From assembly GCA_945859605.1 (NCBI GenBank), contig OX243817.1:21546623-21610622 (forward strand): a DNA stretch of 64,000 nucleotides, given 5' to 3'. The stretch's first letter is position 1; every line of letters begins with the position of its first letter. Below the pieces are notes generated by a model. That model was not told the origin of the DNA and searched no databases. It was given only the letters and a program-made list of their open reading frames with translations. Shown one piece after another: positions 11,851 through 24,000 of the stretch. The translations under genes and the position numbers were made by a program. Source of the stretch: Lumbricus rubellus. Taxonomy: Eukaryota > Annelida > Clitellata > Crassiclitellata > Lumbricidae.

Positions 11851-12240
11851 AGTATGCCAGAACTAACACTCGTAAATTTTTCTATACAGTACCAGGGACC
11901 ACTAGCGTGGATTAATTTGTCTAGTGACATCCAAACTGCTCACAGTCTACCACAATTCAAAGCACTTATTCGTACCCATACATTAAACATAGAAAGGAAT
12001 GCAGAAAATAATTGACACCTGGCTATTACTTTCAGTCCATCTACTTACCTTTTCCTATTCAGCTACTTAATTATCTAATGAGCCCCTTCCAGCGGCACCC
12101 GTCCATTTAGGTGTGCCCTTTGTTCCCTGTGCTTTCTTATAAATTTTCTGTTATTTGTTCTGCTATTACATGCAGTATGTTATTGATGTACTGCCTTAAT
12201 TGTTTTGGGTTCAATAAAAAAAGAATGAACATGAAGTGAG
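11851..12240 (+). pseudogene. CR1/Jockey-like LINE 3' end
   Basis: The frame ending at 12,015 reads FSIQYQGPLAWINLSSDIQ, then SLPQFKALIRTH. This matches the conserved tail of many non-LTR reverse transcriptases (F-x-x-x-Y-x-G-P-x-x-W-x-x-L-P followed by SLxxFK). A 3' UTR-like stretch with ttcaataaaa and gaatgaa repeats follows to about 12,240. It is 5'-truncated and abuts the inverted-repeat element. It is unrelated to the FBG genes. Confidence 0.6.
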
Positions 12241-13099
12241 TGAATGAAAGTTGCATATGCTGAACGTTGTCTTTAATCTTTAAGGCAAAGCTAACTATTG
12301 ATACAAGATCATAACTTGTGATGCGTAAGCTTACCGCGTTTGTGAAACTTTGACGGTAATTACCGGTGAAGAGATGTCACATTAGCCTACATCTGTTTAA
12401 TTATGGCGCACCGTGGGTTTACTTGGAAGAGCACAACATTCAGACAGATATCTTTTTCCATATTCGTTCATCGCTGTAACCGTGTGAACTGGAGCTTATG
12501 CCGGTGTAGTCCCTATTTGATTTTACCTAGCTGTCCTATTCAGCTTAGCAATTCGTGTATAGTGATCAAGGAAGCATACGATTCACTGATTGATCAATGG
12601 ACAATATTTCAATGTTATAGCCTAACAATGTCGTGCATCAGATAATTATGGTAGCCTATCTGATGCGAATGCAGCGAGAAGTCCCTTCACATAATTACGT
12701 GTATAATGCAATCACTACATAAATTAAAATTCTATTTACAGCATCATTATTAATTAATTCTAGTTTTATTTGCATAGTTTAATATCATCTTTCGCCCTTT
12801 AATGCTCACTCTCTAATAAATTATTGGCGTTGTTTTGTTGGAGTGACATCTCTCGTCGTTATTTTCACCTAGACGCGAATAGTTCAGCTTTAATTATAGT
12901 CGGATGTGCCGGCCAATAAGAATTTAGAGATTTGAAAAATCAATCATATTTTCTTAGGAGCAGGAACAGGTCAGCAGACATGGCTGTTACGTCTCACACC
13001 TAATTGACCGGTTTATAACTTATAGTCTTGTAAGTAGGCCTACCTAAACACTGACTAGGGATTTATAAACTTGTTTAGCATACATACTGAGGTTCACTG
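12241..13099. other. Intergenic, nothing recognised
   Basis: AT-rich sequence with only short unmatched open frames. No repeat family or gene could be supported. Confidence 0.5.
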
Positions 13100-13103
13100 T
13101 TAA

Positions 13104-13165
13104 CCCTTTAACGACCAGCGGGTATTAAAACGCATGGAAAACAGATGTGACCGGTCGTTAAAAGG
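13104..13165. mobile_element. 62-bp TTAA-flanked mini-element
   Basis: TTAA lies at 13100-13103 and 13166-13169. Left end CCCTTTAACGACC and right end GGTCGTTAAAAGG are near-complementary. This is the smallest piggyBac-type element in the window, reduced to little more than its two ends. Confidence 0.6.
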
Positions 13166-13843
13166 TTAAACCGCGCGATGAAACCAATAGGATCAGAATT
13201 GGCAATTACTTCGACCAAGTCCGTCTCCATTCTTTCAAATGTAAGCCACCCATGCCAGGAACTGTTGCAGTGGCATAGGCGTGGGACACATCTGCCACCG
13301 TCTTGCGATTTGGACCCGTATAAAGCTCCTTTTGATCCAACTTGTCTATACGATTTCAAAATAAAGTGCAACGTCGTAACGTCGTATTATAATCTCAAAC
13401 AGTAACAAAGTTGTCAGATCTTGCAGTTTCATTGCATTTTACAGACCTCGCGCATATGAATTAGACCTCCAAACGGCCAATCGCCATAAATAATAAAAAA
13501 AAACGTGTGAGCATAGAAAACATTTGGTGCTACACCTTAACTAAAACAGGATTAACGTAGGCATCAGACGTTAGCACAGTAACAACTGAAAGGAATGAGT
13601 TTTAATGGGACACATTGCAAATAGCACAGGCTAAGCAGCAAAAGCAAAGAATCAATGGCACTAAGTCTTGGTGTTTTCCAATCTTTGTCGTTGCTAAAAC
13701 GGCAACACGGTATGACATAATTGATGTCTAGTAGGTGCCGCTCTATAGCTTCGCGAATTCTTTAGTGAATTGGTCTTCAACGTCAGCATTGATTTCCGCT
13801 TTCTGAAGACACAATAAACGATGTGGCGCGGCAGAGTTTACAA

Positions 13844-14984
13844 CAGAGGTTCTCAACCGGTGTGTCGCGACACACTAGTGTGTCGCGAAGCGACCGGAGG
13901 TGTGTCGCGTAAAAGGGGTGTGTCGCTGGTGTGTCGCGAAGAAATGGTGTGTCGCGAATTCTCACAGCATACAACCGTCGTTTTTGCATTACACTGACTT
14001 GTTCACTTTAGCAGTTTGGCAGGCGTAGGCTGTGAGAATACAGGCTATTCGAAGGACTTCATTTATCTATTCCATTTGATCCCAATCGGGAGCAGCCACA
14101 ATGCTTGCCTTAGAAGCTCACATGCACTCCCTATATAGGCTTACATGCCATAGACTACAGTAGGCCTATAGCCTAAGACGTCAGCGAGCGCACCGATTAA
14201 AATTTTATCCTTCGAAAATAATGGGGGAAATTATCATGAAGAAATAAAAATTTTGCGATTCTAAAAGTGATGACGTGGAAAGGTTGTTTACGTATTCAGA
14301 GAGTGACAATTTACAATATAAGGAAGGTGCACAAGGTCCAGGGACCCAGAAGTTCCAATGGCAAGTTTTTTAACTAAAAAAATTACTGTATAAGCCTGCG
14401 CTTTCCAATTTCCGTTACAATTGTTCGACATTTTGAAGGGCGTTTAGTTTCGGTAATGTTCAGCTACCTTTATCCCATGTTTTCTTGTTTTGTCTTGAGC
14501 TAGCAGAGTTAGTGGTTCGGACTATGGACAATTTATGCTTTTTTAAATCTAAAACTCAAATAACTCATAGGCTATGGCTATTTTCATTCGTTAGTCTCAG
14601 TTGTAGGTAAGGCGTAGGCCTGTACGTGTTGTACTGAGAAAGCCTGTGGATCCTCATCTAACTGTGATCCAAGAAAAATCCAGGAGCAAAAATTTCATTA
14701 GGCCTATAACTGTTAGGACATACAATTAATGAAGATCATAAACCATCGTAGAATCGTAAATTTAGATTAGTGAAATCTTGAATGTTAGAATAATTAGAAA
14801 ATAGAGAGCATTCAGTGTCAACATTCATTAATTAAAATTTGTAGAAATTTCGAATATATAGGTTAAGCTGACTTAGGCCTAATTTAATTATTTAACGATA
14901 TTCACTTGACGATTGCATGGTGTGTCGCGAAATTTGGTTGCAAGATTAGGTGTGTCGCGCGCGAAAAAAGGTTGAGAACCTCTG
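13844..14984. mobile_element. hAT-type non-autonomous element
   Basis: The 8-bp target duplication GTTTACAA is at 13836-13843 and 14985-14992. Terminal inverted repeats are CAGAGGTTCTCAACC and GGTTGAGAACCTCTG. A subterminal box gtgtgtcgcg is repeated several times near the left end (13,860-13,960) and twice near the right end. An 8-bp duplication with CAGNG termini is the hAT signature. No transposase frame is visible. Confidence 0.85.
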
Positions 14985-15347
14985 GTTTACAACGCACACT
15001 CAGACAAAGAACGTCAGCACTGCAGTAGCTTTGAAAATGTGTTGCTTAAATCGATCGGAAGCTATCAAGTTGCTGACGATACTATTCAATTGCACGGCCT
15101 AACCTCCTGGAGCGAGCCCAAGCATGTAAGCCCAAGCTTTCTTTTGTTACTGGGTTTGTCGGGTGAGCATGCGCATAAAGGATTTCATTGAAGGGCTAAA
15201 TGCAATGATTCGTCAACGTTGCTGACTTGATGCCTTAAAGTTAAATTATTTGCGAGTAAAATATATTCTGCAGAGCTGCTGCCTCAGGATATCTGATTAT
15301 AGTCAGAAATATTGGATGAAATTGCCTTTAAGATTTAATCTGTTACA

Positions 15348-16377
15348 ATGGTCAGTAACTGGATTCAGTGGGCAACTTTCTACTTTGCTCTTGGACTAGG
15401 CCTAGCAAACGCTTCCTGCGCCATGATAGATGATGTGCGCATGTACCAAGTGTTGGAAGCTCCACCTGGATCACAGCTCTGTGCCCTCGATGCACCTTCG
15501 TATTCGTTGTCCTTGAACTCCGTCTTGGTCTGTGCCTTAGAATGTCAACGATCGTTGTACTGCGAAAACTTCAACTATGACAATGTGAGCAAAACATGCG
15601 ACATCTTCTTCAACCGACCAAAATGCTATGGACCTTCTCCGCAGTGTAACCACTATCAGGTGACCAATTAATTTTCGAACTTTTCTCAATCAATTTTATA
15701 ACAGAGGATTCTTAATTGAAATGCGAGAAATTTTTAATTCTACGATTTACTGCAAAAAGATGTCCACTTAATTATCGAAGCTCCATATTCAATATGGAGG
15801 TTATTGACATTTAAATATTACAACAATCCCTTACAGAATTTTCAGAGGCTGGCCCAGTGGCCCTATTTCACAATGGTTTCATAAAAAAATATAAATTGGA
15901 AAATAAGGCTCAGAATATTATCATAAGCAATTTATCGAAACTTTTTTGAAGGGTAGGCGACTCGTAAATATAGATCATAATCGCATTTTAATGGATAGGC
16001 TAGGACATTCCTATTTAGTCGCTATTCCTATTATGTTCCAATTTCTAATGTAACAAATGACGATCGTTAAATATTTGTCAAGAAATAAGAAAAATTGGAG
16101 GGTAAGCTCATAGATTGCGCTTTGGCACTTAATCTTAAGGAGAATCATCTTAAGTACGAAATTGTAATTAAGTCAACGTCGAAATCGTCAACTCCAAATT
16201 TATAGAGGTCTAACATAAAAAATTACGTGGAGCCCAGTGGATGGACCAGTTTATTCCTGACTGTTGTGTGGTGTAAGAAAGCTTAGTTTGTTAAGAGATA
16301 TCGATTGGTAGTCGATTGATAGTGGAGGTAGGGTCTACAGGTCCGTTTGCCAAAGACACCCAAGGGAGCGAGAGCGT

Positions 16378-16449
<72 letters not shown>

Positions 16450-18995
16450 AGAGAAACAGACAGAAAGGCAGCGAGGAGTTAGAGCAGAACTTTATCTACG
16501 ATGATTCTAATAATTCTCTTTTATTCTCAACACAGTGGTTTTTTAATTTGCAGACTGAGATAAGTGAAGATGACCCGGGTGAGTCGTCTCGCTTTCTTCA
16601 AGTATTTTGATGGAAACTCTAATTTATATAATTGTAGTGACATTTGTTTAGGCTACATATTTCTGCAGATATGAACAACTCGGATCGCGACTGATATGCA
16701 ACATATTTCATGCAAGAATGTGCCACAGTGCTCTGAATTTTAAGTTTTCTTTTATTTGTTTTCCATGTACGCGCTCGCAAAAGCGTAAATATTATGAACA
16801 AGACTTCATTTGAATGTAATTTTACATGTCGGTGTCAATTATTTTTATAGAGAGTCATTGATCAGTATAAAAACAACCATTTATCCAACTTTAGTCACAT
16901 CGACGCTGCAGCCTTCAAAAATATTATTGGACTAGCTGGGGGTGCCCGGCGTCATCCGAACATTTTAGGATTCGGGCCGTTCCCCGCCAATCCCTCCATC
17001 CGTCCATCCGTCCGTCCGCTCGTCTGTCCCTCCGTTCGTCCGTCCCTCCATCCAGCCCTCCAGCCCTCCCTCCCGTCTTTGCGTGGTCGATATCAAAGTA
17101 TAAATTGAAAAGTTACATGTTGAAAAACAATTTCGAAATAAATTATTTCCAATTTGTCTTAATTAATAGGCTATGCTGTAACAATGGAACACAAAGAGCT
17201 TAGGTCCATTCTTCTGATTTCACACTAATTACGCAGTAACTTATTTATGCTTCATTTCAGTTGATTTAGATTTATGAACGTTATTGAATGTTGGCATTAT
17301 TTTTCTAGGAATTGCGGTGGAAGAATGTTCTATTCCTTTCACTTTCAACAAGAAGTTGTATTACGAATGTGGATCGAACTTCACCGAAGAACGATGCCTT
17401 AGCTGTCTCGCACGAAACAGGACCATCGTCAGTTGCCAACTACCATCTTGTAAGTACACCATCTTACACTGATTCAATCGTGATTGACTGTCTGACTGAC
17501 TGATTGACTCACTGACTGACTGACTCACTGACTCACTGACTGACTGACTGATTGACTCACTGACTGATTGACTGACTGACTGACTGGCTGGCTGGCTGGC
17601 TGACTGGTTGACTGACTGACTGACTGACTGACTGACTGACTGACTGACTGACTGACTGACTGACGATCACTCACCAACCTATCAGCTTATGAGCACCAAA
17701 CTCTGGTTGATTTGTTTGGACTGCACCGCGCTATAGGCTCATGGAATGATGGTAGGATAAAAACGATGATTGATGATAGCAACATGTCACTTTCTTATTT
17801 GATCAATTGTTTTGCAATGAGAAGATCTCGCTAGTTATTGCGTCTACTTCACGCTTATGTTTGATGTTTGAATACTTTTGCGATAATACAATCTATCTTT
17901 CAAATGCATGCAGAGTACGGTAATAAGCTTATGTTAACACTTGAGTGCCCAAGGTATTTTTTGGTACACGAAGGCCCAAGGAGGGGGTCCGCGCGGACCC
18001 CATCATGCTAATTTCTTGAGAAGGGATTGGAATATCATAACAGAATTTGATTCTATGTAATCCCAAATGAATTTGCAATAGATTGATGTATCTCATATTA
18101 CAATTGAGCCACCTGGTGTAAAATAATAGTGTAATAATCTCGTGACACATTTTGTGCTTGCTTGCGTTATTTAGGCTACCGAAAGAAGCCTATACGCTTG
18201 TATGAATATCAGCCGCATATCTTGCGGTACCCTTAGTATAATTATGCTGTGGTTGTTGGGTACATTTTGGAAATAAGCGTCCGGTCGGACCTCCCCCCTT
18301 GGGCACTCAAGGGTTAAATACGATTGCTGAATTGCTCTATAAGAAAATCTTCGTGCCAACGTCTGAAATCGACTTCTGATATTGCAGACTTCACACTAAG
18401 TCTGATTACCATCACAGTTCCAAATGTCTCCACTACCATTCCTCTGATGAGTGTTAATCGGTGGATCGTCGTTTCCAGTCGCATCTACAATTCCATCAAC
18501 TTCACTCGGACGTGGGACGAGTACCGCGATGGGTTTGGTGACCCAACACTTGACTACTGGATCGGCCTGGAGAAGATGCACCAACTGACCTACAGCGGAA
18601 ACTACCGTCTACGTTTCGAGATGTTGTCCGTTGAAAACGGGTCCTGGTTCTCAGCCGAGTACGACTCGATCCGAATCGATCCTGAGTCCAACTGGTACGC
18701 TATTCATCTGGACGGATTCAGTGGAGACGCTGGAGATGCCATGAACAAAAACCCTCCTGCATCCGCATGTCAAAACCACAAGAACTTCTCAACCTACGAC
18801 ATGGACAACGACCAGTCTCAAGGTAGTTGCTCATCGGCACACGGTGGAGTGGGGTGGTGGTTCGCTGGTTGTGGAATATGTGATCTGAATACTGCGTTTG
18901 GATCCGTTTTCTACTACTGGAAACCAATTGCGCAACTCGGTCTTGCAACGGTTTCGGCGCTAAATGGATCCCGAATAATGTTCAGACCGGCATAG
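15348..18995 (+). CDS. Gene 3 of 7: secreted PAN - FN2-like - fibrinogen-domain protein
   Basis: Coding exons are 15348-15659, 16554-16578, 17309-17449 and 18388-18995 (phases 0, 1, 1), joining to 361 aa. The signal peptide ends NASCA; the mature protein starts MIDDVRMYQVLEA, as in gene 4. The PAN-like Cys pattern is kept (VCALECQR, YCENFNYDN, TCDIFF, CYG). The microexon encodes TEISEDDP, unlike the QSDQPY type of most paralogues. Exon 3 encodes EECSIPFTFNKKLYYEC, which is FN2-like. The FBG exon has VNRWIVVSSR, DYWIGLEKM, calcium loop DMDND, WWFAGCGICDLN and ends SRIMFRPA. The conserved leader taagatttaatctgttaca lies directly before the ATG. Intron 2 and 3 sequence carries a GACT repeat and a TTAA element. 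No nearby AATAAA was found. Confidence 0.9.
16375..16448. repeat. Compound (GA)n(CA)n microsatellite
   Basis: A GA dinucleotide run joined directly to a CA run in intron 1 of gene 3, just upstream of the microexon at 16,554. The open frame through it is low-complexity and not coding. Confidence 0.95.
16979..17080. repeat. (TCCG/TCCC)n pyrimidine-rich repeat
   Basis: Degenerate repeats of tccgtccg and tccctcc in intron 2 of gene 3. They begin after ggggtgcccggcgtcatccg, which may be the start of a dispersed element. Confidence 0.7.
17480..17664. repeat. (CTGA)n tetranucleotide array
   Basis: About 185 bp of ctga/ctca/ttga units starting shortly after exon 3 of gene 3. A shorter version sits at the same place after exon 3 of gene 4 (29,069-29,112), so the array predates that duplication. 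Confidence 0.95.
17938..18313. mobile_element. TTAA-flanked piggyBac-type element in gene 3 intron 3
   Basis: TTAA is at 17934-17937 and 18314-18317. Left end CACTTGAGTGCCCAAGG and right end CCTTGGGCACTCAAGGG are complementary with one mismatch. It is 376 bp and has no transposase. Confidence 0.75.
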
Positions 18996-19448
18996 GATGG
19001 GCCTATATTTCCACAAATTATAATTCACGTGGATATTGCCTACACTGGCCCTAGGCCTACGGTATACATCAATTGCATAGGCTACATGCAGATGAACTCC
19101 TGGCAGGCTCCTGCTTATTTGCACCTTCAACAAATAATTATCGTATGACTATTTACTTGTAGTTTATCTGTTTTTGCACTTCGCAGTGGTTGAATACTTT
19201 AAGGTTGTATTTATACAAAGACAAAGTTCAGCTTATATATAAATTATATATAGGCCTAGTTATGGGTAGAGATGTGATTTATTCAGATATATGCGCGTAC
19301 AGTAACTTTGCTTCTAATTTTAATTTGTACATGCACATTCTTAGTGTATAGGCCCCACCGCATGCTAATGTAGTGGTGGGTAGACTGGAGAAAGGAAAGA
19401 AGGAACATATAAGACAGACAGACGGTTCCAGGCATAGCCTATCATAAA
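18996..19448. other. Gene 3 3' flank
   Basis: No canonical polyadenylation signal or element is recognised. The sequence is AT-rich with TAGGCCTA-type octamers. Confidence 0.4.
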
Positions 19449-19597
19449 AGAGGAGAGAGAGAGACAGAGAGAGGGGAGAGTGGAAGAGAGAAAGGGGAGT
19501 GAGGGAGTGAGGGAGAGACTGAGGGAGGGAGGGAGTGAAAGAGGGAGGGAGGAATGGGAGGCAAGGAGGGATCACGGAAATGAGAGAGAGAGAGGGG
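19449..19597. repeat. Purine-rich (GAGG/GAGA)n tract
   Basis: Almost pure purine on the plus strand, made of gagaga and gaggga repeats. Open frames on both strands through it are low-complexity. Confidence 0.85.
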
Positions 19598-19984
19598 CGA
19601 ACCTAGACTGGTCAGGGATGTGGATTCAAAACGCTGATATCTACGGCCGTATTGCTAAGCGGGCATTTACATGTAAAGTTCCGTCGACCAAAAGAGACTA
19701 TCTAATGGAAGAGGAAATTCGGGGAGGATCTGCTAATTTACGAAGAACCAGACATACCTTGTGACATTCTGGCTACCTCGGCCAGAGGTCAATCCCTTAG
19801 CCTAAAGATAAGACAGTATCGGTAGCCTATCGATAACCTTGCACCATTGTTAAATGAATGCGACGGAAATGCACTGCGTATAGTGCTGTATTCTGCAGTG
19901 TCGTGATGTATCGTTGTGTGATATATCTGAACACTTATGAGTTGTAACCTTTCATAGTTGCAAACAGCTCCTCGCTCAGCTTAA

Positions 19985-20590
19985 CCTTCGGGCTAACAAA
20001 GGTGCGTGGTATCCATAATCCACCTCTCCTATGTTTTTTCACCTGAAACTTTGTGTGTGTTGGAATTAAAAAAATATGATATTTTAGGTAACTGTATGGG
20101 GTTCGTTCACACTCCCACATATTTTCAGGTGAAATGTGAGATAATGTCTCACACCGTTCAAAAGTTCTATGCCCAATATACCCGAGGAACCAGACGGGTG
20201 GATACCACTCCTTAGATTATCATCTATAGTATCTTATCCGTTGTTTATTTTTAAGAGAACCCAATTAGGCCATTGTAGTGAGGAAATGTGGGGCTATATC
20301 TCTACATGTTCATAAATTTGCTTTGTGACAACTGTAAGTGCTCAAAATAAATTAAAATATGTGAAATGGGTGATATTTTCATAAATGTTGCATGTTCTTC
20401 GACTATAAATCTATAACGTAGCCTATCCGTAATTATATGTTGAAAAGAAATAAACTATGCCATTCTATTATACATGTAGAAGGAATGTAGGGTTATTTTT
20501 TCATCCTAATTAATTTGTCTATTGATAACCGGAAGTGCTCAAAAAAGTGGGGAAAAAGTGCAAGAAAACCGATGTCTGCATAAACAATTG
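19985..20590. mobile_element. Diverged, truncated copy of the 6,157 TTAA element
   Basis: It starts after TTAA at 19981-19984 with CCTTCGGGCTAAC. It follows the 6,157-7,132 element through shared phrases (cgttcaaaagtt, atatacccgaggcacc-like text, ggatacca, aagtgctcaaaa). The right end is missing, so it is a relic. Confidence 0.6.
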
Positions 20591-20805
20591 TATAATTAGA
20601 AGCTAAGATAAAGATGAAAGCAATCACCATCGTAATCATGAATTTATATAGCGCTAATTAAAGAGAAACTCTTCATGGGCGCTCCCGACCTGACGGCGCC
20701 TAACCACAATTAAAGAGAATGGTTTGCAAGCGCATGCGGAAATGTGGCAAAGCGAGACAAGAAGTTCGTTATAGAGACTTCTATAGGTAACTTGTTATGC
20801 GGGCT

Positions 20806-21043
20806 TTTCATCAAAAGACTATTCATCAACGAACTGTTCATCAAAGGACGATTCGTCAAGCAACTGTTCATCAAGGGTAATTCATTAAGGAACTGTTCAT
20901 AAAGAAATGAGCGCAAATGCATGCGCACACATACATAAATAGGGCCTACATACAATACGGTTCTAGGGCTGTTCATCAAAGAACGATTCATCAAGGACTG
21001 TTCATCATGGGCTCTTCATCAAGAGACTGCTCTTCAAAGTCTA
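20806..21043. repeat. Degenerate about 15-bp repeat (gttcatcaa core)
   Basis: Two blocks (20,806-20,906 and 20,965-21,043) of imperfect units such as gaactgttcatcaaag. The minus-strand frame reads LMNS-type repeats, an artefact of the unit. No function is apparent. Confidence 0.65.
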
Positions 21044-21178
21044 TTGGTGTAAAAACTTTTCAACGTGTCCGTGATATAATATTCCGCGTTATGCAACAAT
21101 AAGCTTACGCATCAAGTAAGTCGCTCAATCATGGCTTAAGGGAGGTATATGATAGGTATGTAAAAATATAATTATATT

Positions 21179-21720
21179 ATAGGGTGACACGAAAGTTCGT
21201 TCGCCGTTTTCAAAATGCGTTTTCTTAGTAACGGCTTCATATTTTTTATAATATTTTGCTAGTGCATACATGACTCAAATGAAAGATACTGGTACAAATT
21301 TTATTATGATCCGGTCCGTTTTTGTCATTGTTTAGAGAAAAATGTAAAGGCGACCAGTTTTTGCGGGAAAAACGGCGTTCATCAAATTTACACAGTAACG
21401 ATAATGAAATAGCCTCGTACACAAGCGTGACAAGACGCTGTTGCTACTTAGGACATACAGACGTAGGCTATTAGCGTACAGTATCTCCTTTCTGCTTAAT
21501 GACAGCACTGACTCTATCCGGCATAGAATGGATCGGCATCATTCTAGGAGTATTTCAGCAGGATGGTGCACGCTGCATGTCTTAAGCCTACCTCGATCAG
21601 CTGTGGCGACGAATTAAGTGGCTAGACAACAACCTTCGTCACACATAAAGCCGAATGATTGTCCACCCAGCTCTCCGGACCTATCTCCTATAATTGATCT
21701 GTGTTGACCATTCCACGGCA
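21179..21720. mobile_element. Rearranged Tc1/mariner transposase remnants
   Basis: On the minus strand, about 21,478-21,552, the translation reads PIHSMPDRVSAVIKQKG then a stop, which matches the C-terminus of Tc1-type transposases. On the plus strand, immediately after, 21,556-21,577 reads QQDGARCM and about 21,661-21,700 reads CPPSSPDLSPI. These resemble the QQDGA and PxSPDLxPIE motifs around the last two catalytic acids of the DDE domain. The two pieces face opposite ways and have stops between motifs, so this is a dead, rearranged relic. A possible end, agggtgacacgaaagttc, starts near 21,181. Confidence 0.5.
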
Positions 21721-21845
21721 TACAGGGGTTTATGCGTGTCTGACCATTCTTGGATACACAGGGCCTATGTGTGACTGACCATTACGGTTGTACACATAGG
21801 GTTATGTGTGGCTGACTGTTCCAGGGTATAACCAGAGGCCTATCT
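21695..21845. repeat. Degenerate about 50-bp repeat
   Basis: Three to four imperfect copies of a unit containing tgtgtgactgaccatt and atacacaggg. It is non-coding; the origin is unknown. Confidence 0.5.
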
Positions 21846-22224
21846 GAATCTGCTCCCGGACCATGACGAATCTAAATCAGAATTAAAATATGCGTCAGGA
21901 TTTATGAACGTTTGCACGTCTTACAACCATGGACTCTAGCCTTAAGCTAAGCATGGGCAAGTTTTTCATCTAACATTTTGCATTTAATATTATCTTAATT
22001 TAATTAACATGACATCTTAGTCCCTCGCTCGCGGACGAATAAAATGCAGCGGCTCTTTATTTTTTGTTGCTGACCATAGAACCAGGATTGGACTTTCTGT
22101 TGCGCTCCGCCTGGTGTCTAGAGGTCACACCACTACATTCCCTTCAAACTGAGAAACTGCCTTATTTAGCCTTGGTTGGACTGGGATCGTTTCTTAGTAG
22201 ATTACCTTGAAGGCAATGGCTATA

Positions 22225-22372
22225 TCTTCTTCTTCTTCTTCTTCTTCTTCTTCTTCTTCTTCTTCTTCTTCTTCTTCTTCTTCTTCTTCTTCTTCTTCTT
22301 CTTCTTCTTCTTCTTCTTCTTCTTCTTCTTCTTCTTCTTCTTCTTCTTCTTCTTCTTCTTCTTCTTCTTCTT

Positions 22373-22402
<30 letters not shown>
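22225..22402. repeat. (TTC)n / (GAA)n microsatellite, about 59 units
   Basis: A 178-bp pure trinucleotide run. Open frames on both strands (poly-Phe, poly-Ser, poly-Arg, poly-Lys) are artefacts of the repeat. Confidence 0.98.
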
Positions 22403-22403
<1 letters not shown>

Positions 22404-23059
22404 AAATCCCTGGGCTCTGCTCGTCGGAGTCCGACGCCACTCTCTGCCTGAGTCTGTCTCGCGTCATGCTCCCCAGCTTCAACCGGTCTGGTCAGCAGGT
22501 CTGCTCCATACAATTAACATCTTGGAGCACCTAGACCACTTAGACCACCTTGTCTGATTGAAGAGAATATTGGGAGAGAGGCATGAAGGACAACCTGGGT
22601 CAATGCCCGTATGTGTCCCACGCTCTCTCCTCTGACTCTCTCCACCGGTCTGTCCTGACCAGCCTGTGCATGGCTATATAAAAACTCCTTAATAAGTGTG
22701 TCATCGCCCAAACACGTTCCATAATTGCTTGCACTGTCTTTCTCCAACCTTACCTTGAATCATTCATTTCAACGTTGGTTTTGTTGGTTTTGCAGAAACG
22801 CTAAATGTGTTGATCGTCATAAGGTCATTAATTGTCGTTTGCCGTCCATCGTCTTGTTGGTAAGGTTGTGAAGAGGATGAAGGTGGTTCTGCCTTTCAAA
22901 GACTTCAAAATATATACTGCATAATATGCAAATATATATATATAGGCCTATATCAAATATTATTTGAGCCTGCAATTCGCTGCAATCACACCACAATTAT
23001 TTCTACGGAAGTTCAAGGGCCGAAATCGATTCTTATATTATACCCAAGTGTCTTGTTTG
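22403..23059. other. Intergenic, unassigned
   Basis: The first 350 bp after the TTC run are GC-richer and may be part of an unknown repeat. No coding frame matches a known family. Confidence 0.35.
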
Positions 23060-23165
23060 TAGACTATGTGCACTTGTAACAACTGCGATAATTTGACCGG
23101 ACCCTTCAAAGCATCCGTTGTGTAGAATCTGGGTAGGCCTAATTGCGGACCTGCGTCGTAGACTA
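23060..23165. repeat. Dispersed repeat, partner at 25,045-25,150
   Basis: Both copies share, in order, tgcgataattt/tgcgacaattaa, ggccggac-like text, catccg, gtgcagaatct-like text, and attgcgga followed by tgcgtc. There is no TSD or coding capacity, so the class is unknown. Confidence 0.5.
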
Positions 23166-23719
23166 CGTCTATCTGATCAATCAGGACAGAGACTTACCTT
23201 GTCTCTCTTCCGTTTTTGTTCATCGGTGCGGCAGGCAATCATATAGCGCCATTCTTCTGGAGCGTTGCTTTCACCGTGCACAGCAAACTTATTGAGTAGA
23301 TAATTATGCACGGTGATAGATAATAAACTTCCAACCACCCTATCTAACAACAGACTCAAATGAATGAAAAATATCTGGCTGAGCAGAAACAGTGCGTTCG
23401 TCAAATAAATCGTCGCTGTTTTCCAAGTCTTTTTACCGCAAGACAGCTGTAAGGTTTGATAGCATTGACGTTTAGGCCTAATATATATAATCTTCGTTCA
23501 ATTGAGACAAATCAGGGTGGCACACCGCACCCAGTTACATGTCAATGCATTTTAAAAATAAACAACAAAAGTAGGCTAATGTGAGGATAACAATGTCATT
23601 AATGGGCGGCAAAGAGAACCCTCGGAATAAAGTTTCTAACATCTTTAAATGGTAGAACAAAAGGATACGGTCTAGGGTGTAGTTAAGCTATATGTATTGA
23701 ATCTGTTTACAATGTCTGA

Positions 23720-23985
23720 TCTGCCATTCCACCAACGATTGATACTGGGGTTCCTCTGATAGCGGGACTTGTCCCTTTGGGGTTCCCCTTTAAGTGCTCA
23801 ACCGTATGCGATCCTTTGCTTTATAATGTACTGTTTATTCTTATGATACGCTGTTTATTCTTTCTGTTATGTTAATCATTAATGTTAATGCTATTATTCA
23901 GTTTTGGTTTGTCTTGATCAATGTGCAACGGTTGTTGCCTTAATAAATGGTATTTGATTTGATTTGATTTGATTTGTGTAAGTTA
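23720..23985 (+). mobile_element. LINE 3' end with (ATTTG)n tail
   Basis: The stretch ends aataaatggt followed by four tttga/atttg pentamers, the kind of short-repeat tail seen on CR1/L2-type LINEs. It is 5'-truncated with no coding part. It lies head-on against the minus-strand LINE fragment that starts at 24,001. Confidence 0.5.
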
Positions 23986-24000
23986 TAGGTGAATTTTTGC

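Noticed and set aside
22162..22513. Poly-Arg, poly-Lys, poly-Phe and poly-Ser open frames
   Set aside because: They are translations of the (TTC)n microsatellite.
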